From Paludibacteraceae bacterium (GTDB lineage Bacteria; Bacteroidota; Bacteroidia; Bacteroidales; Paludibacteraceae): a stretch of 64,000 nt of DNA. The position numbers and the translations under genes were made by a program. The first letter of the stretch is position 1, and every line of letters starts with the position of its first letter. The stretch spans positions 78,231 through 142,230 of the forward strand of contig JAGBCD010000027.1 of assembly GCA_017938155.1 (NCBI GenBank). The letters run 5' to 3'. Of this stretch, positions 20,660-30,300 are shown in pieces. The notes under the pieces are model-generated. The model made no database searches. It was not told the origin of the DNA and saw only the letters and a list, made by a program, of their open reading frames with translations.

Positions 20660-21520
20660 ATGAACCGCCTTCTCTCTATATTACTTCTCTGTTGCATATA
20701 TTCACACCTATATGCGCAAACGCCTTACGACTCCTTTTCCCCCGCCACGTCACGTCCGATATTGGATGTGGTGCAAAACTTGGATGCATACAATGACTCG
20801 CTGCAACCATCTCCGATGGATGCTCCCCTTGCTACACCAGATAACGTTAGCAAATGGCTCTCCCCCGACCCATTGAGCGACAAATATCCTGAAATCTCTC
20901 CCTATGCCTATTGCCATTGGAATCCAGTGAAATATATAGACCCAGATGGAAGGGAAGTATGGGAATTAGATATAAATGCTGGTGACTTTCAAAAAGTTGG
21001 GAATAAAGGTGGTTCTATAACGGATTATTATACTGTTGGTACCTATGAGAAGGGAGTATTTAATTCATATTCTGATTTTGAAATAAAGCGTGGAGATGGT
21101 GTAATTAACTCGTTTCGTATAGAGGAAACGAATAAAAGTACAATAAGTGCATTTCATATTCCAGAAACTAATACTGCCGGATTTTTTTTGGAACGACCTG
21201 GCCCAGATACAGCAGAACCAGGAAAAGCACTCCGTATCCCTTTTGGCCAATATGGGCTGTATGAGAATAATGGAACTCGTTATCCATGTGTCCCGAGGTT
21301 GTATTTGCTAAATGAAGGTATAGATGGCAATTTTGCCAATAGAGGCATTTTAATACACGTAGGGAATTTTCCCGAGAATTCTATGGGATGTTTATTGCCC
21401 GGTAATAGTAGGGCAACAGACTTTGTAGGCAATAGTAGAAATACATTGTCAGAAATAACAAGTTATATTGTCTCTAAAAAATGGATGGTTAGATTGAATA
21501 TTTTTAATGTTTTTAAATAA
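20660..21520 (+). CDS. mini-RHS cassette 1: exported leader + RHS core end + YkuD/DUF5675-like tip
   Basis: 286 residues. Signal peptide MNRLLSILLLCCIYSHLYA; conserved leader QTPYDSFSPATSRPILDV (20-37); linker; the end of the RHS core from WLSPDPLSDKYPEIS to NPVKYIDPDGR (66-98). All upstream RHS repeats are absent. After DPDGR the sequence is unique. The C-terminal region has IHVGN (His233) and a Cys in MGCLLPG (Cys244), as in the DUF5675 family and reminiscent of the His...GC pair of L,D-transpeptidases; this assignment is tentative. As a polymorphic-toxin tip it would act outside the cytoplasm, consistent with the exported protein encoded six bases downstream. No promoter was found immediately upstream. 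Confidence 0.75.
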   Translation: MNRLLSILLLCCIYSHLYAQTPYDSFSPATSRPILDVVQNLDAYNDSLQPSPMDAPLATPDNVSKWLSPDPLSDKYPEISPYAYCHWNPVKYIDPDGREVWELDINAGDFQKVGNKGGSITDYYTVGTYEKGVFNSYSDFEIKRGDGVINSFRIEETNKSTISAFHIPETNTAGFFLERPGPDTAEPGKALRIPFGQYGLYENNGTRYPCVPRLYLLNEGIDGNFANRGILIHVGNFPENSMGCLLPGNSRATDFVGNSRNTLSEITSYIVSKKWMVRLNIFNVFK

Positions 21521-21526
21521 CTCGCT

Positions 21527-22183
21527 ATGAATAAAAACATTTGTATATTATGTTTATGTTTGACAAGTGCAATATGCTACACATCAGCGCAAGATAAAAC
21601 ATCTAATTTTGATGTGCGGCATTTGATACATTGTTATTACTCAGTTTGTGACAGAGGAACTTTCGCTACAAAAAAATCATACTTTGAAGCATTTCCTTCC
21701 ACATTTGTAGACTTCAAGAATGTATTTGGTTATCAAGAAAATCCAACTGGAGAGACTTATGGTGAATTGTATAAGGAATCACTTTCTTATATAGTTGAGT
21801 TTTTTTACTTAAATGAGTGTATTCCTTTATCTGATTTCTCTGATAAAGTTATACATATGTGTATCGATGGAAAATGGCAAGCTGATGGAGTAAACTATCT
21901 TAAAGCAAATGTGGTTAATATTGTAACATCAACAAAAATGGCGAATGATTGCTATTACTATTTGGATATTTTTCCTTGTTACAACGATATGGTGAGAGAG
22001 GTATTCTTGTCGCGTTTGATATTATTGAGTGATGATGACGTGTTATCATTTTGGAAATTCTATTTGGATGGAGCGGAGGTAAATCCTATTGATGATATAT
22101 TATACCAACAGACTTTAGAATCAATACAGCAGTTTCCTAAATTAATAGACCTATTAGGAGAGGCTTATAATCGAGCAGAATAA
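21527..22183 (+). CDS. exported protein, candidate immunity protein for mini-RHS 1
   Basis: 218 residues with a signal peptide (MNKNICILCLCLTSAICYTSAQ). It starts six bases after the stop of mini-RHS 1, the usual place for a polymorphic-toxin immunity gene. The mature part is acidic and mostly helical (for example LYKESLSYIVEFFYLNECIPLSDFSDK) with no recognised domain. A periplasmic location fits a toxin that attacks the envelope. The immunity role is inferred from position only. Confidence 0.65.
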   Translation: MNKNICILCLCLTSAICYTSAQDKTSNFDVRHLIHCYYSVCDRGTFATKKSYFEAFPSTFVDFKNVFGYQENPTGETYGELYKESLSYIVEFFYLNECIPLSDFSDKVIHMCIDGKWQADGVNYLKANVVNIVTSTKMANDCYYYLDIFPCYNDMVREVFLSRLILLSDDDVLSFWKFYLDGAEVNPIDDILYQQTLESIQQFPKLIDLLGEAYNRAE

Positions 22184-22281
22184 GTATAACATATCCGGAA
22201 TTCAACCCAAGGGTAAATACTGTATGTTATGTCCATAACAATAAGGAATTTAGAAAATGACTCAAAAATACTTATGGAATT

Positions 22282-23370
22282 ATGAAAAGTAATATACTAT
22301 TTCTCCTATGTATATGCTATAGTCTTACGTATGCCAAAGCGCAATATGTCTCTCAATCCGAAAATCCCATTGCTAATTTTGCATGGGATGAGAACGATAC
22401 ATCTCGGTATTTGGGTCACTATCGCTACGAGCAAGCTTATCAACTAATAGAAGATATGCTAACCGATAAACGTTCTTTGGATTTTGCAGATGCTATTTAT
22501 GCAGTGGAGAATTGCATGTATGATGGAACTTTGGACTACTCCTCTTATGTAGCAGAATTAAGACGTATCACTATAGGTATCAACCAAATGGCTACAACAG
22601 TGAGTGCTCCTAATCGCGATGTTGCTCTCAATTATGCTATATACCTTTTCTATACCACTCCTTGTCCACTCAACCGATTTCATCCATATGAGTATGATGA
22701 TGCATCTCTATTGAAAGATGCTGGTTTTATAGGTGGTATGGTGACGCATCTACTGAAGACAGGCAAAGGGACCTGTCATTCATTACCTTATTTGTATAAG
22801 ATTATTGCTGATAGAGTAGGAGCAAGAGCCTATATTGCGTTAGCCCCCTTACATTCCTATATACGCCACCAGGATGCAAATGGCAAATGGTGGAACTTTG
22901 AGACAACGGTGGGCAGTTTCTCTCGTTCTTCTTTTATTATGGAGAGTTTTCATGTGCGAGAAGAAGCAATTCGTAGCGGGCTCTATATGACAAATTTAAC
23001 AGCCAAAGAAACTATTGTTCAATGTTTATATGACTTGCTTTGCATCTATGAGCACAAAACGGGTTTCTATTCCAACGATTTTGTTCGCAAATGCTATACA
23101 TTAGGATTGAAATACCATTATCCTGATAATTTGCATACACGACGGATTAATGACTTGAAATATCAATTGGATAAGAAAGCATGGAAGAAAGGTTTACGCT
23201 CCAAGGAAGAAGTTTTCAATGATCCAAGATTAAGGCGCGAATACGATTATCTCTACCAAGAAAAAGAGAGATTCAATAATATGGGATATCATGCATACAC
23301 ATTAGAAGAATATTCTCAAAAATACCAAGAGGCCATGAATTACTTGCAAACAAAAAAACAATCAGAATGA
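22282..23370 (+). CDS. exported transglutaminase-like cysteine peptidase-fold protein
   Basis: 362 residues; signal peptide ends near YAKAQ. The central part has the transglutaminase-core arrangement: GKGTCHSLPYLYK (Cys165), a following APLHSYIRH (His191) and WWNFETT (Glu207), giving a plausible Cys-His-acid triad. The C-terminal third is basic and helical. It lies in the toxin array and its stop overlaps the start of mini-RHS 2 by four bases (ATGA), so the two are translationally coupled. It could be a second effector, a processing or cross-linking enzyme for the secreted toxins, or cargo unrelated to them; the sequence does not decide. Confidence 0.7.
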   Translation: MKSNILFLLCICYSLTYAKAQYVSQSENPIANFAWDENDTSRYLGHYRYEQAYQLIEDMLTDKRSLDFADAIYAVENCMYDGTLDYSSYVAELRRITIGINQMATTVSAPNRDVALNYAIYLFYTTPCPLNRFHPYEYDDASLLKDAGFIGGMVTHLLKTGKGTCHSLPYLYKIIADRVGARAYIALAPLHSYIRHQDANGKWWNFETTVGSFSRSSFIMESFHVREEAIRSGLYMTNLTAKETIVQCLYDLLCIYEHKTGFYSNDFVRKCYTLGLKYHYPDNLHTRRINDLKYQLDKKAWKKGLRSKEEVFNDPRLRREYDYLYQEKERFNNMGYHAYTLEEYSQKYQEAMNYLQTKKQSE

Positions 23371-24251
23371 TGCGCTCCATAAAATATATATTATTCTTCA
23401 TATTTTGCACATGTATAAATATATATGCGCAAACGCCTTACGACTCCTTTTCTCCCGCCACATCACGTCCGATATTGGATGTAGTGCAGAAAATGGATGC
23501 AAACAAAGACTCGCTTCAACAGACACAAATGGATACTACCCTTGCTACGAAAAATGATGTCAGCAAATGGCTCTCCCCAGACCCATTGAGCGACAAGTAT
23601 CCTGAAATCTCTCCCTATGCGTATTGCGGCTGGAACCCTGTGAAGTATATAGACCCAGATGGAAGGGATATCTATCGCTATGATAAAGAAACTGGAGATA
23701 TAAAACTATATAAGAAAACAGATGATAATTTTGACCAATTTGGAAAATTTAAGTACAATAGAAGAACAAATGAATATGAACTAAGAACCAAAAAAGATGG
23801 TACGATAAGAACATATACAGACCATAAAGGCAATAATGATAAGATAGCAAAAGGTATTTTAAAAGATGGATTAAACATAAAGAATCGTGGAGCATTCTTT
23901 AGTTTTTCTAAAAATGAAAATCTAACAGAGGAAAACATTTTTCAATTTGCTTTGATACTTGACCAAATAACAGGGGTTGAAATTTCAGGATTCATATCAA
24001 CTGATTTTGGCAATAAAAGAGCATTTATAGAACCGTACAAACATAATACTCGTAAACGCAGTAATAATCATATTCGTGAATATTCACCAAATACATACTT
24101 ACATTTTCATACGCATGGGCATGCATTACATTATCAAGCTACACATCCTTCTGAAAAATATGATATTCCGTTTAAGGAAAAAATAAATCGTCTATGTCCA
24201 ACAATTCAACTAATAATCTTACATAATTATGGAGCCCCTACTAAATATTAA
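23367..24251 (+). CDS. mini-RHS cassette 2: exported leader + RHS core end + HxH (JAB-like?) tip
   Basis: 294 residues. The signal peptide (MMRSIKYILFFIFCTCINIYA) differs from the other cassettes, but from AQTPYDSFSPATSRPILDV onward the protein and DNA match them until DPDGR (96-100). The switch at the signal-peptide cleavage site looks like a recombination joint. The unique tip (101-294) is Lys/Asn-rich and ends with YLHFHTHGHALHYQATHPSEKYD (His246, His248, His250; Ser262, Asp266). A metal-binding JAB/MPN or DUF4329-like peptidase fold is possible, but the S..D spacing is not exact. The tip end overlaps the next gene by 23 bases. Confidence 0.72.
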   Translation: MMRSIKYILFFIFCTCINIYAQTPYDSFSPATSRPILDVVQKMDANKDSLQQTQMDTTLATKNDVSKWLSPDPLSDKYPEISPYAYCGWNPVKYIDPDGRDIYRYDKETGDIKLYKKTDDNFDQFGKFKYNRRTNEYELRTKKDGTIRTYTDHKGNNDKIAKGILKDGLNIKNRGAFFSFSKNENLTEENIFQFALILDQITGVEISGFISTDFGNKRAFIEPYKHNTRKRSNNHIREYSPNTYLHFHTHGHALHYQATHPSEKYDIPFKEKINRLCPTIQLIILHNYGAPTKY

Positions 24252-24777
24252 TAAAAAAATACTATTTTTCTTTATTATAATATCTCCAATGTTTTGTTCT
24301 TGTCTTACGATAAAGAATTATGACTATATAGAATGCGAGGATATACCAAGAGAAGCTATTGATATTGCTATTAAATCTCACAACAAGAGACTACAGGTAC
24401 ACAAAAACTCAAATGTTATCGCAGTTGTTTTGGATGCTTATTATATCTCAGAGAGAAAACTTAATTTGTTTATGCGAGAAAGTGTCAAGGGTGATATTGT
24501 TGATAAATTTCCAGTAGAAACATTATATGAGTACGTAGGACAAATACCTTCAAGTTCAATACCTACTGACTATATAGAAATAAATAATGTCTTATACGTA
24601 TGGCATAATCCTCATATAGTTCTGGGAGAGGAGATAATAAATCGCCTCATCAAATATGACATGGTGTGGTATCCTGGAGAAGAAATGATTTATACAATTG
24701 GTGGCACATCAATTGACTATATATTCAGTACATCTAATTATAAAATCTATATAAGAAAAGTTGTAGAAAGCTATTAA
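24229..24777 (+). CDS. putative lipoprotein, candidate immunity protein for mini-RHS 2
   Basis: 182 residues. The N-terminus has a positive region, a hydrophobic run (ILFFFIIISPMF) and a lipobox-like CSC, so it is probably a lipoprotein. Its start lies inside the 3' end of the mini-RHS 2 gene (23-base overlap), the tight coupling typical of a toxin and its immunity gene. The mature domain is not recognised. The immunity role is inferred from position and localisation. Confidence 0.65.
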   Translation: MEPLLNINKKILFFFIIISPMFCSCLTIKNYDYIECEDIPREAIDIAIKSHNKRLQVHKNSNVIAVVLDAYYISERKLNLFMRESVKGDIVDKFPVETLYEYVGQIPSSSIPTDYIEINNVLYVWHNPHIVLGEEIINRLIKYDMVWYPGEEMIYTIGGTSIDYIFSTSNYKIYIRKVVESY

Positions 24778-24853
24778 TTTATATTGCGATATTGTAGAGA
24801 TTTAACGGTAGAAATGAGTTTTAATGTACAAAAGTAAATTCTATAGATATAAA

Positions 24854-25687
24854 ATGAATAAATTTATTACCATATTATCCTTGTTATTCTTAATTTTACC
24901 TTTGAGAGCAACGACCTTAGAACGAGATTCTTTACGTTTATTTCTTGAATACGTAGGAGAAGATAGTATGACTATCGCAGAAATAATGAAGAGTCCAAAA
25001 ATAACTGACCCATTAAAAGTTCTGGATAGTTGTTTAATGTATAAATTAAGATTGAAATACGACTTAGAAGAACAAAATGTGACTTGGCAGTTTGGTTGCG
25101 AAGATTCCGTGTTTATATGTAGAACTACAGAATATATTACGCAAAAAGTAATTTGTGATACAGCTTTGTATTTGATTGATTATTTCTCGAAAGATGTATG
25201 CAACTTGGGTTATCCAAAATATGAAGAACAGATACGCATAAAGAGTGCGGAATATGCAGTGAAAGCATTTCACGCAAGAAAGGCGATTGCCATACCTTAT
25301 GTGTATTATATCAATCATAAGGAATTGGATAATTGGCAAAATCAACTGCGTTTCTATGGTATGATAGATTTTATATTATTAGAACCAAAGCGTTTATGGT
25401 GCTTTGAAAAAGAATTCAATCTAAAGATAAATAAGATAATAAAAGAGCCCAATGAAAAAACATCTTACTATACACAATTTAGGGATTTAATAAATAGTTA
25501 TTCAGATATTGATTTGGCTCGCATTTCTAAAGAAGAAGAGAAAGAACTTGTAAATATTCTACTTAAAGGAGTAGAACAAGGAGAGAAAAAATCACAAATA
25601 ACGTATGCCTTTATGCTATTAACGGGACAATTTGTTGAAAAGGATGAAATACTTGGACAGGAGATTTTAAACACTGTGTTTAATTAA
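24854..25687 (+). CDS. exported Sel1-like protein, probable orphan immunity protein
   Basis: The ATG at 24854 is preferred over the upstream 24824 because it begins a clean signal peptide (MNKFITILSLLFLILPLRA); 277 residues. The mature part is helical. Its end (ITYAFMLLTGQF..KDEILGQEIL) resembles a Sel1/TPR-like helix pair and the end of the lipoprotein at 41236-42138 (KACLYLTGAYF..DTILGKELL). The last ~180 bases are duplicated at 38101-38277. No toxin ORF directly precedes it, so it may be a second or orphan immunity protein. A mini-RHS pseudogene follows 38 bases later. Confidence 0.65.
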   Translation: MNKFITILSLLFLILPLRATTLERDSLRLFLEYVGEDSMTIAEIMKSPKITDPLKVLDSCLMYKLRLKYDLEEQNVTWQFGCEDSVFICRTTEYITQKVICDTALYLIDYFSKDVCNLGYPKYEEQIRIKSAEYAVKAFHARKAIAIPYVYYINHKELDNWQNQLRFYGMIDFILLEPKRLWCFEKEFNLKINKIIKEPNEKTSYYTQFRDLINSYSDIDLARISKEEEKELVNILLKGVEQGEKKSQITYAFMLLTGQFVEKDEILGQEILNTVFN

Positions 25688-25728
25688 ATAATTCAACCAT
25701 AATATTAAAAAGATTGTTACCCCACATG
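25509..25728 (+). repeat. 220-base duplicated segment, copy A
   Basis: It covers the last part of the Sel1-like immunity gene, the intergenic bases and the ATG of the next mini-RHS leader. Copy B is 38101-38320. The two align without gaps over 220 bases with about eight mismatches by eye, and similarity continues downstream into the mini-RHS leaders. Confidence 0.9.
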
Positions 25729-26003
25729 AACCGCCTTCTCTCTCTATTACTTCTCTGTTGCATATATTCACACCTATATGCACAAACGCCTTACGACTCC
25801 TTTTCCCCCGCCACGTCACGTCCGATATTGGATGTAGTGCAGAACATAGATACATACAAAGATTCGCTTCGGCAGACACAAATGGATATTGCCATCGCGA
25901 CAACAGATGATGTCAGCAAATGGCTCTCTCCAGACCCATTGAGTGATAAGTACCCTGAAATATCTCCTTAAGCATATTGCAACTGGAACCCAGTGAAGTA
26001 TAT
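25726..26003 (+). pseudogene. mini-RHS cassette 3, nonsense-mutated and lacking its tip
   Basis: The signal peptide, leader and core end are nearly identical in DNA to mini-RHS 1. At the tyrosine of ISPYAYC the codon has become TAA (25969-25971), giving an 82-residue product. The following bases still encode AYCNWNPVKYI, but homology stops at about 26003, before DPDGR, and no tip follows. Both a point mutation and loss of the toxin end are therefore visible. It could still donate leader sequence in recombination. Confidence 0.85.
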
Positions 26004-26018
26004 TTTCTTCTTTCTACT

Positions 26019-26050
26019 CTTGTGTATATGATTTATTATTTTTATCTTTG
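26019..26050 (+). promoter_or_regulatory. promoter for the lectin-like/giant RHS operon
   Basis: CTTG (26019-26022), 20 bases, TATCTTTG (26043-26050). The -33 element has one mismatch to TTTG. It lies 35 bases before the ATG at 26086 and just after the broken mini-RHS cassette. Confidence 0.7.
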
Positions 26051-26085
26051 CGACCTTAAAAAATGTTAATACTTTGTCAATTGTG

Positions 26086-27384
26086 ATGAAAATAAATCCA
26101 AAATTGATTCTTTTTGTTTTTCTGTTTGGTATGTTAAATACGTTTATACATGCGACAGAAATGCCAACGATATGGCATCGTCCAGATTCATTGATGGTAT
26201 TGCCACAGTCTGATGCTATTGAGTGGACAGATTCCTATACGATATTTAGTGTAGTAAGAAGTCTTCAACCTAACACAAATCAATGTTTATGGGGATTTTT
26301 GGAAAATGATTCCATTGCTCTTGCAGTATTGACTCATGGTATCTATAAATCTTCCTTTGGCATATTACCTATAGGCCGTGCTCGCGATTTCTCCAAGTGG
26401 TCCATTTATGCTTATCATAGCGGATTGCGTGTAGATAGTGCCAATCATTTATCACTTTCGTTGGGCCCTCAATATTATTTTTCTGATAGTACGTCAATAG
26501 ATACATTATCTGCCCAGATTGAATTGGAAGAGTTTGCTTATTACAATGGTTATGTGTCTCATAGGGCTTCGTCGTCTTTTCAAACATATCTTGCTCTTAA
26601 GTATGGTATAACGTTGGATTATGCTGCATATTTATCTCCGTTGGGTGATACACTTTGGCATCCAGAAAGAGATGAACTCTATTATCATCGCATCGTGGGT
26701 TTAGGATATGATACCATTCATCAGTGGCAGACTTGTTCTTCGCATTCCAAAGAACAATCGTCGTTGTATCTATATACCGATACATTGGGAATAGGAGAAT
26801 ATATATTAGTTGGAGATGATGGTGGGGAATTAGAATGGCAACATACGATGGAGGAGCATTTTATATTACATCGTAAGTGGCGTGTACGACAATATGTAGA
26901 ACACCCCAAAACATTACATTTTGCATTCAAGTTACCAATGACTCCGGTAGTTGAGGACTCGTTATGGCTGGCTATTTTAGATGAATATGAGCAAATAAAG
27001 CGAACTATTTTACCAGACAGCATCGTGGGAGATAGTGTAGGTTATTTTACTATACACAGCCCAGATGTAATTATGCATCTACAATTAAATGCTATTGTGT
27101 CCCCAGGGATGCAACCACTGAACAAAACAAACCATAAATGCGAAGGAGAGTTGTTAGGAGGTACTATAGTATATGATACTCAAAATCGATGCATTATTAT
27201 TGATGGTTACCCTGCAGAACAATTATTTGAACTGCATTTGTATGATAATTCGGGTAAGCTGCATTCTACTATTTACAGTAAAAATCCGATAGATATTAGT
27301 ATTTATCCTCGCACGATTTTTTATATAGAAATTATAACTTTAGGTCAGATTGTCGGCTCTATAACTCTTCCATTAACCTTGTAA
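26086..27384 (+). CDS. secreted protein encoded with the giant RHS (DUF8202-like, possible T9SS tail)
   Basis: 432 residues from the ATG at 26086, preferred over the upstream TTG because it starts the signal peptide (MKINPKLILFVFLFGML). A lectin-like first part is followed by YLALKYGITLD ... HRIVGLGYDT ... IGEYILVGDDGG, a pattern known from Bacteroidota secreted proteins (DUF8202-like; my assignment is from memory of the motif). The last ~75 residues (ELHLYDNSGKLHSTIYSKNPIDIS...) resemble a T9SS C-terminal domain but are divergent. Ten bases separate it from the giant RHS gene, so it is probably co-transcribed and may assist RHS display or secretion; that role is inferred. Confidence 0.7.
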   Translation: MKINPKLILFVFLFGMLNTFIHATEMPTIWHRPDSLMVLPQSDAIEWTDSYTIFSVVRSLQPNTNQCLWGFLENDSIALAVLTHGIYKSSFGILPIGRARDFSKWSIYAYHSGLRVDSANHLSLSLGPQYYFSDSTSIDTLSAQIELEEFAYYNGYVSHRASSSFQTYLALKYGITLDYAAYLSPLGDTLWHPERDELYYHRIVGLGYDTIHQWQTCSSHSKEQSSLYLYTDTLGIGEYILVGDDGGELEWQHTMEEHFILHRKWRVRQYVEHPKTLHFAFKLPMTPVVEDSLWLAILDEYEQIKRTILPDSIVGDSVGYFTIHSPDVIMHLQLNAIVSPGMQPLNKTNHKCEGELLGGTIVYDTQNRCIIIDGYPAEQLFELHLYDNSGKLHSTIYSKNPIDISIYPRTIFYIEIITLGQIVGSITLPLTL

Positions 27385-27394
27385 AAAAAATAGC

Positions 27395-30300
27395 ATGATG
27401 AAGCAAAACATTATTCGGTTGTTCATTATTTTGTTTACTAATATACTGGTTTGTACTACTCTTGCAAATTCAATAACAGACAATACTGCTAATGCAATAG
27501 GGGGACAATCGATTCAGCCTTATACAGTTTGTTTTTCATATTCAATGTCCAATCCCGTGCGTATTGAGATTGAGGGATTTTCTTTGTTGGCTGATAGTGG
27601 TAGCTTACAACACGACCTTGAAATTAACTTGACATTACTATCTCAAGAAAAGGGATATTGTATTCCATCAAATATGGAGAATCTTACTCCTTATGGTAGG
27701 AGTATGCGCCTCTTACCCAATGGAGAGCATTTTTCTAAGGACAATCCAGCTCAGATAACCTTAAGCTATGACCCCAATAAGTTGCCTTTGGGATATAGAG
27801 CAGAAAATATATATACGTACTACTGCGATAGTATTACATGGCATCAACTGGAACGTGTAGATATAGATACTATTGCTCATACGATTACTTCATTAACGAC
27901 CCATTTTACCGATTTTATCAATGCAGTCATCAAAGTTCCTGACATGCCAGAGAGCAAAGCTTTTGTTCCTACAACTATGGCTGATTTACCAGAGGTAAAT
28001 CCTCTTCAGGGAGTCCCAATGATAGATCTGCCTCTTCCTAACAATAGAGGAACTGCAGAACTTGTTTACCCAATTGTATTACCTAAAGGGAGACAGGGAA
28101 TGCAACCCAATGTTGATTTGAACTATTCAAGCGCAGGAGGTAATAGCATACTAGGGGTTGGTTGGAGTATCAATACTCCCTCTATAACTATTGACACTCG
28201 CTGGGGTGTACCTCGTTTTGATCCATTGTATGAAACCGAACAATACATAGTAAATGGTGCTCCCATCTTGTTACGAAAAGAAACCGGAATAGCATTTCCT
28301 TTACCTTATCAAGAGAGCGGTTTCCTCTCCCGAGAGACGAACTCTGTCCGTTTTTATGCACGTGATACAAAGAATCAAGATAGAGTTATTCGTCACGGAA
28401 CCAATCCTACAGATTATTGGTGGGAGGTAACCGACCGTAATGGGATTACGACATTCTATGGACGTAGATTCAATCCAGAAGATATTGGTGACGTTTCCAT
28501 TGATGAATCAAGTGTAATACGTACAGAGTCGAATTGTATAGCCTATTGGGCTGCCACGGCAAGTGTTGATGTACATGGCAATTATATTTTATACACTAAC
28601 CACAAAAAAGAGAATACAATCTATGTGCAGCATATTTTATACACAGGTAATTTTTTACGTCATATTGATCCTTGCTATCGAGTTCAATTTGCTTATAGAA
28701 AGCGACATGATATCTCTACCAATGGTCGATTAGGAGTATTACAGAGAGAGACACTCTTATTATGTCACCTTTTAGTTCAGTACAATACTTCTCCTTGGGA
28801 AGACTATCGCTATATTGATAATATCGCGGCATATTATATGCAATACTCTCCTCCAAAAGAAACTAGCCTGTACAAGAGTCGTTTAGAGGAAGTTGCTATG
28901 TTGGATTCTGTACATGACTTGATGCTTGATGAGATATGCTCTTTGGAAGACATCTTAAATGGACATGTAGAGCGAAATGACTTAGCGCAAAGATGGATGC
29001 ATCAAGCAGAGATGAATGGTGATATAGTTTTGTATCGTCAAATTCGAGAAGCTTTAAGAGATAGATATGGGGTTAATAGTATCCCCGCTCATGTCACCAA
29101 ATTTGCATATGAAGATGCTCCTACTGCTGACCAACTCTTTTCAGAAGCGGAATTTTTTTCCAATCTTCAAAATACATCGCTTTCATCAAACCAAAGTAGT
29201 AGTTGGAGTGTTGGGGGAACGGCGACTGTTGGTTCTGGTCCTGACGTTTTTACTACCAATTTATCTGGTGGTGGAAATTATGATTATAATTGTACTACTG
29301 GACGTACAAAATCCATGTTATTGGATCTGAACGGAGATGCTTTGGTCGATATTGTCTACGAGAAGAATGGGGGCGTATATTATCATCGTCAACAACAACA
29401 GAATGGAAACTATAATTTTGCTCCAGAAATTCAAGTACCAGGTTTAACACGTCTTTCCCGTGAAGTGACCAGAACGCATACTTGGGGATTACAAGCTTCA
29501 TTTGGGGCGAATTTGAGTTACTCTAACCCTATCTCTAATACCTATGTAGAGGCATATTTCTCAGATGTTAATGCGGACGGATTACCAGATATGATTGATG
29601 GGGAATATATCTTGATCAATCAACTTGTAGATGGAGTTCCAACATTTGGACCTTATTCTGTAGAGAGTGAACCTACGATAAGTAATAATAGTAGCCGTTG
29701 TGGGGTAATGATACTTGATGGGGAAGTGGATAAGCATATCGAATGTAATTTAATTGAAGTCTTGGTTGATAGTTTTCGTATAGATGAATTCTATGATGCA
29801 TCAGTAGATGATGATTGGAGAATAGAGGAGGTTAATGATGAAAGAAGTGAACATCCCGAGATGTATAGATATGATGGAGAAATAGTAGAACATCCTTATC
29901 AAGACGAGGTTTATAATGACATCAATACATCTATTTCCAATCGCCCAGACCTTTATTCAATTCAACTTGTACGTCAACGTACTTCTCAAAGGATTACAGA
30001 TACACTATCCAATGATAGTTTGATCTACCGTATAGAGGGTGAATGGGTCAAGGTATATAAATTGGAATATGAATGTGCATTGATGAGTATAGATCCAGAT
30101 ATAGAAACTGTGCGCGTTTGGGTAGCACCTAAAGATGGAAGCATTACTCTCACTGACTCAATAGCGTTATTGGAAGACACATCCATTTCTCGTCGTAATT
30201 CGCATACTGTAGATGGCATAGCATATACTATTCAGCATTGTGGCGACGTTGTGAATATGGATGATAGCCTTCATCTTCATGCTAATAGTTACTCGATTTG

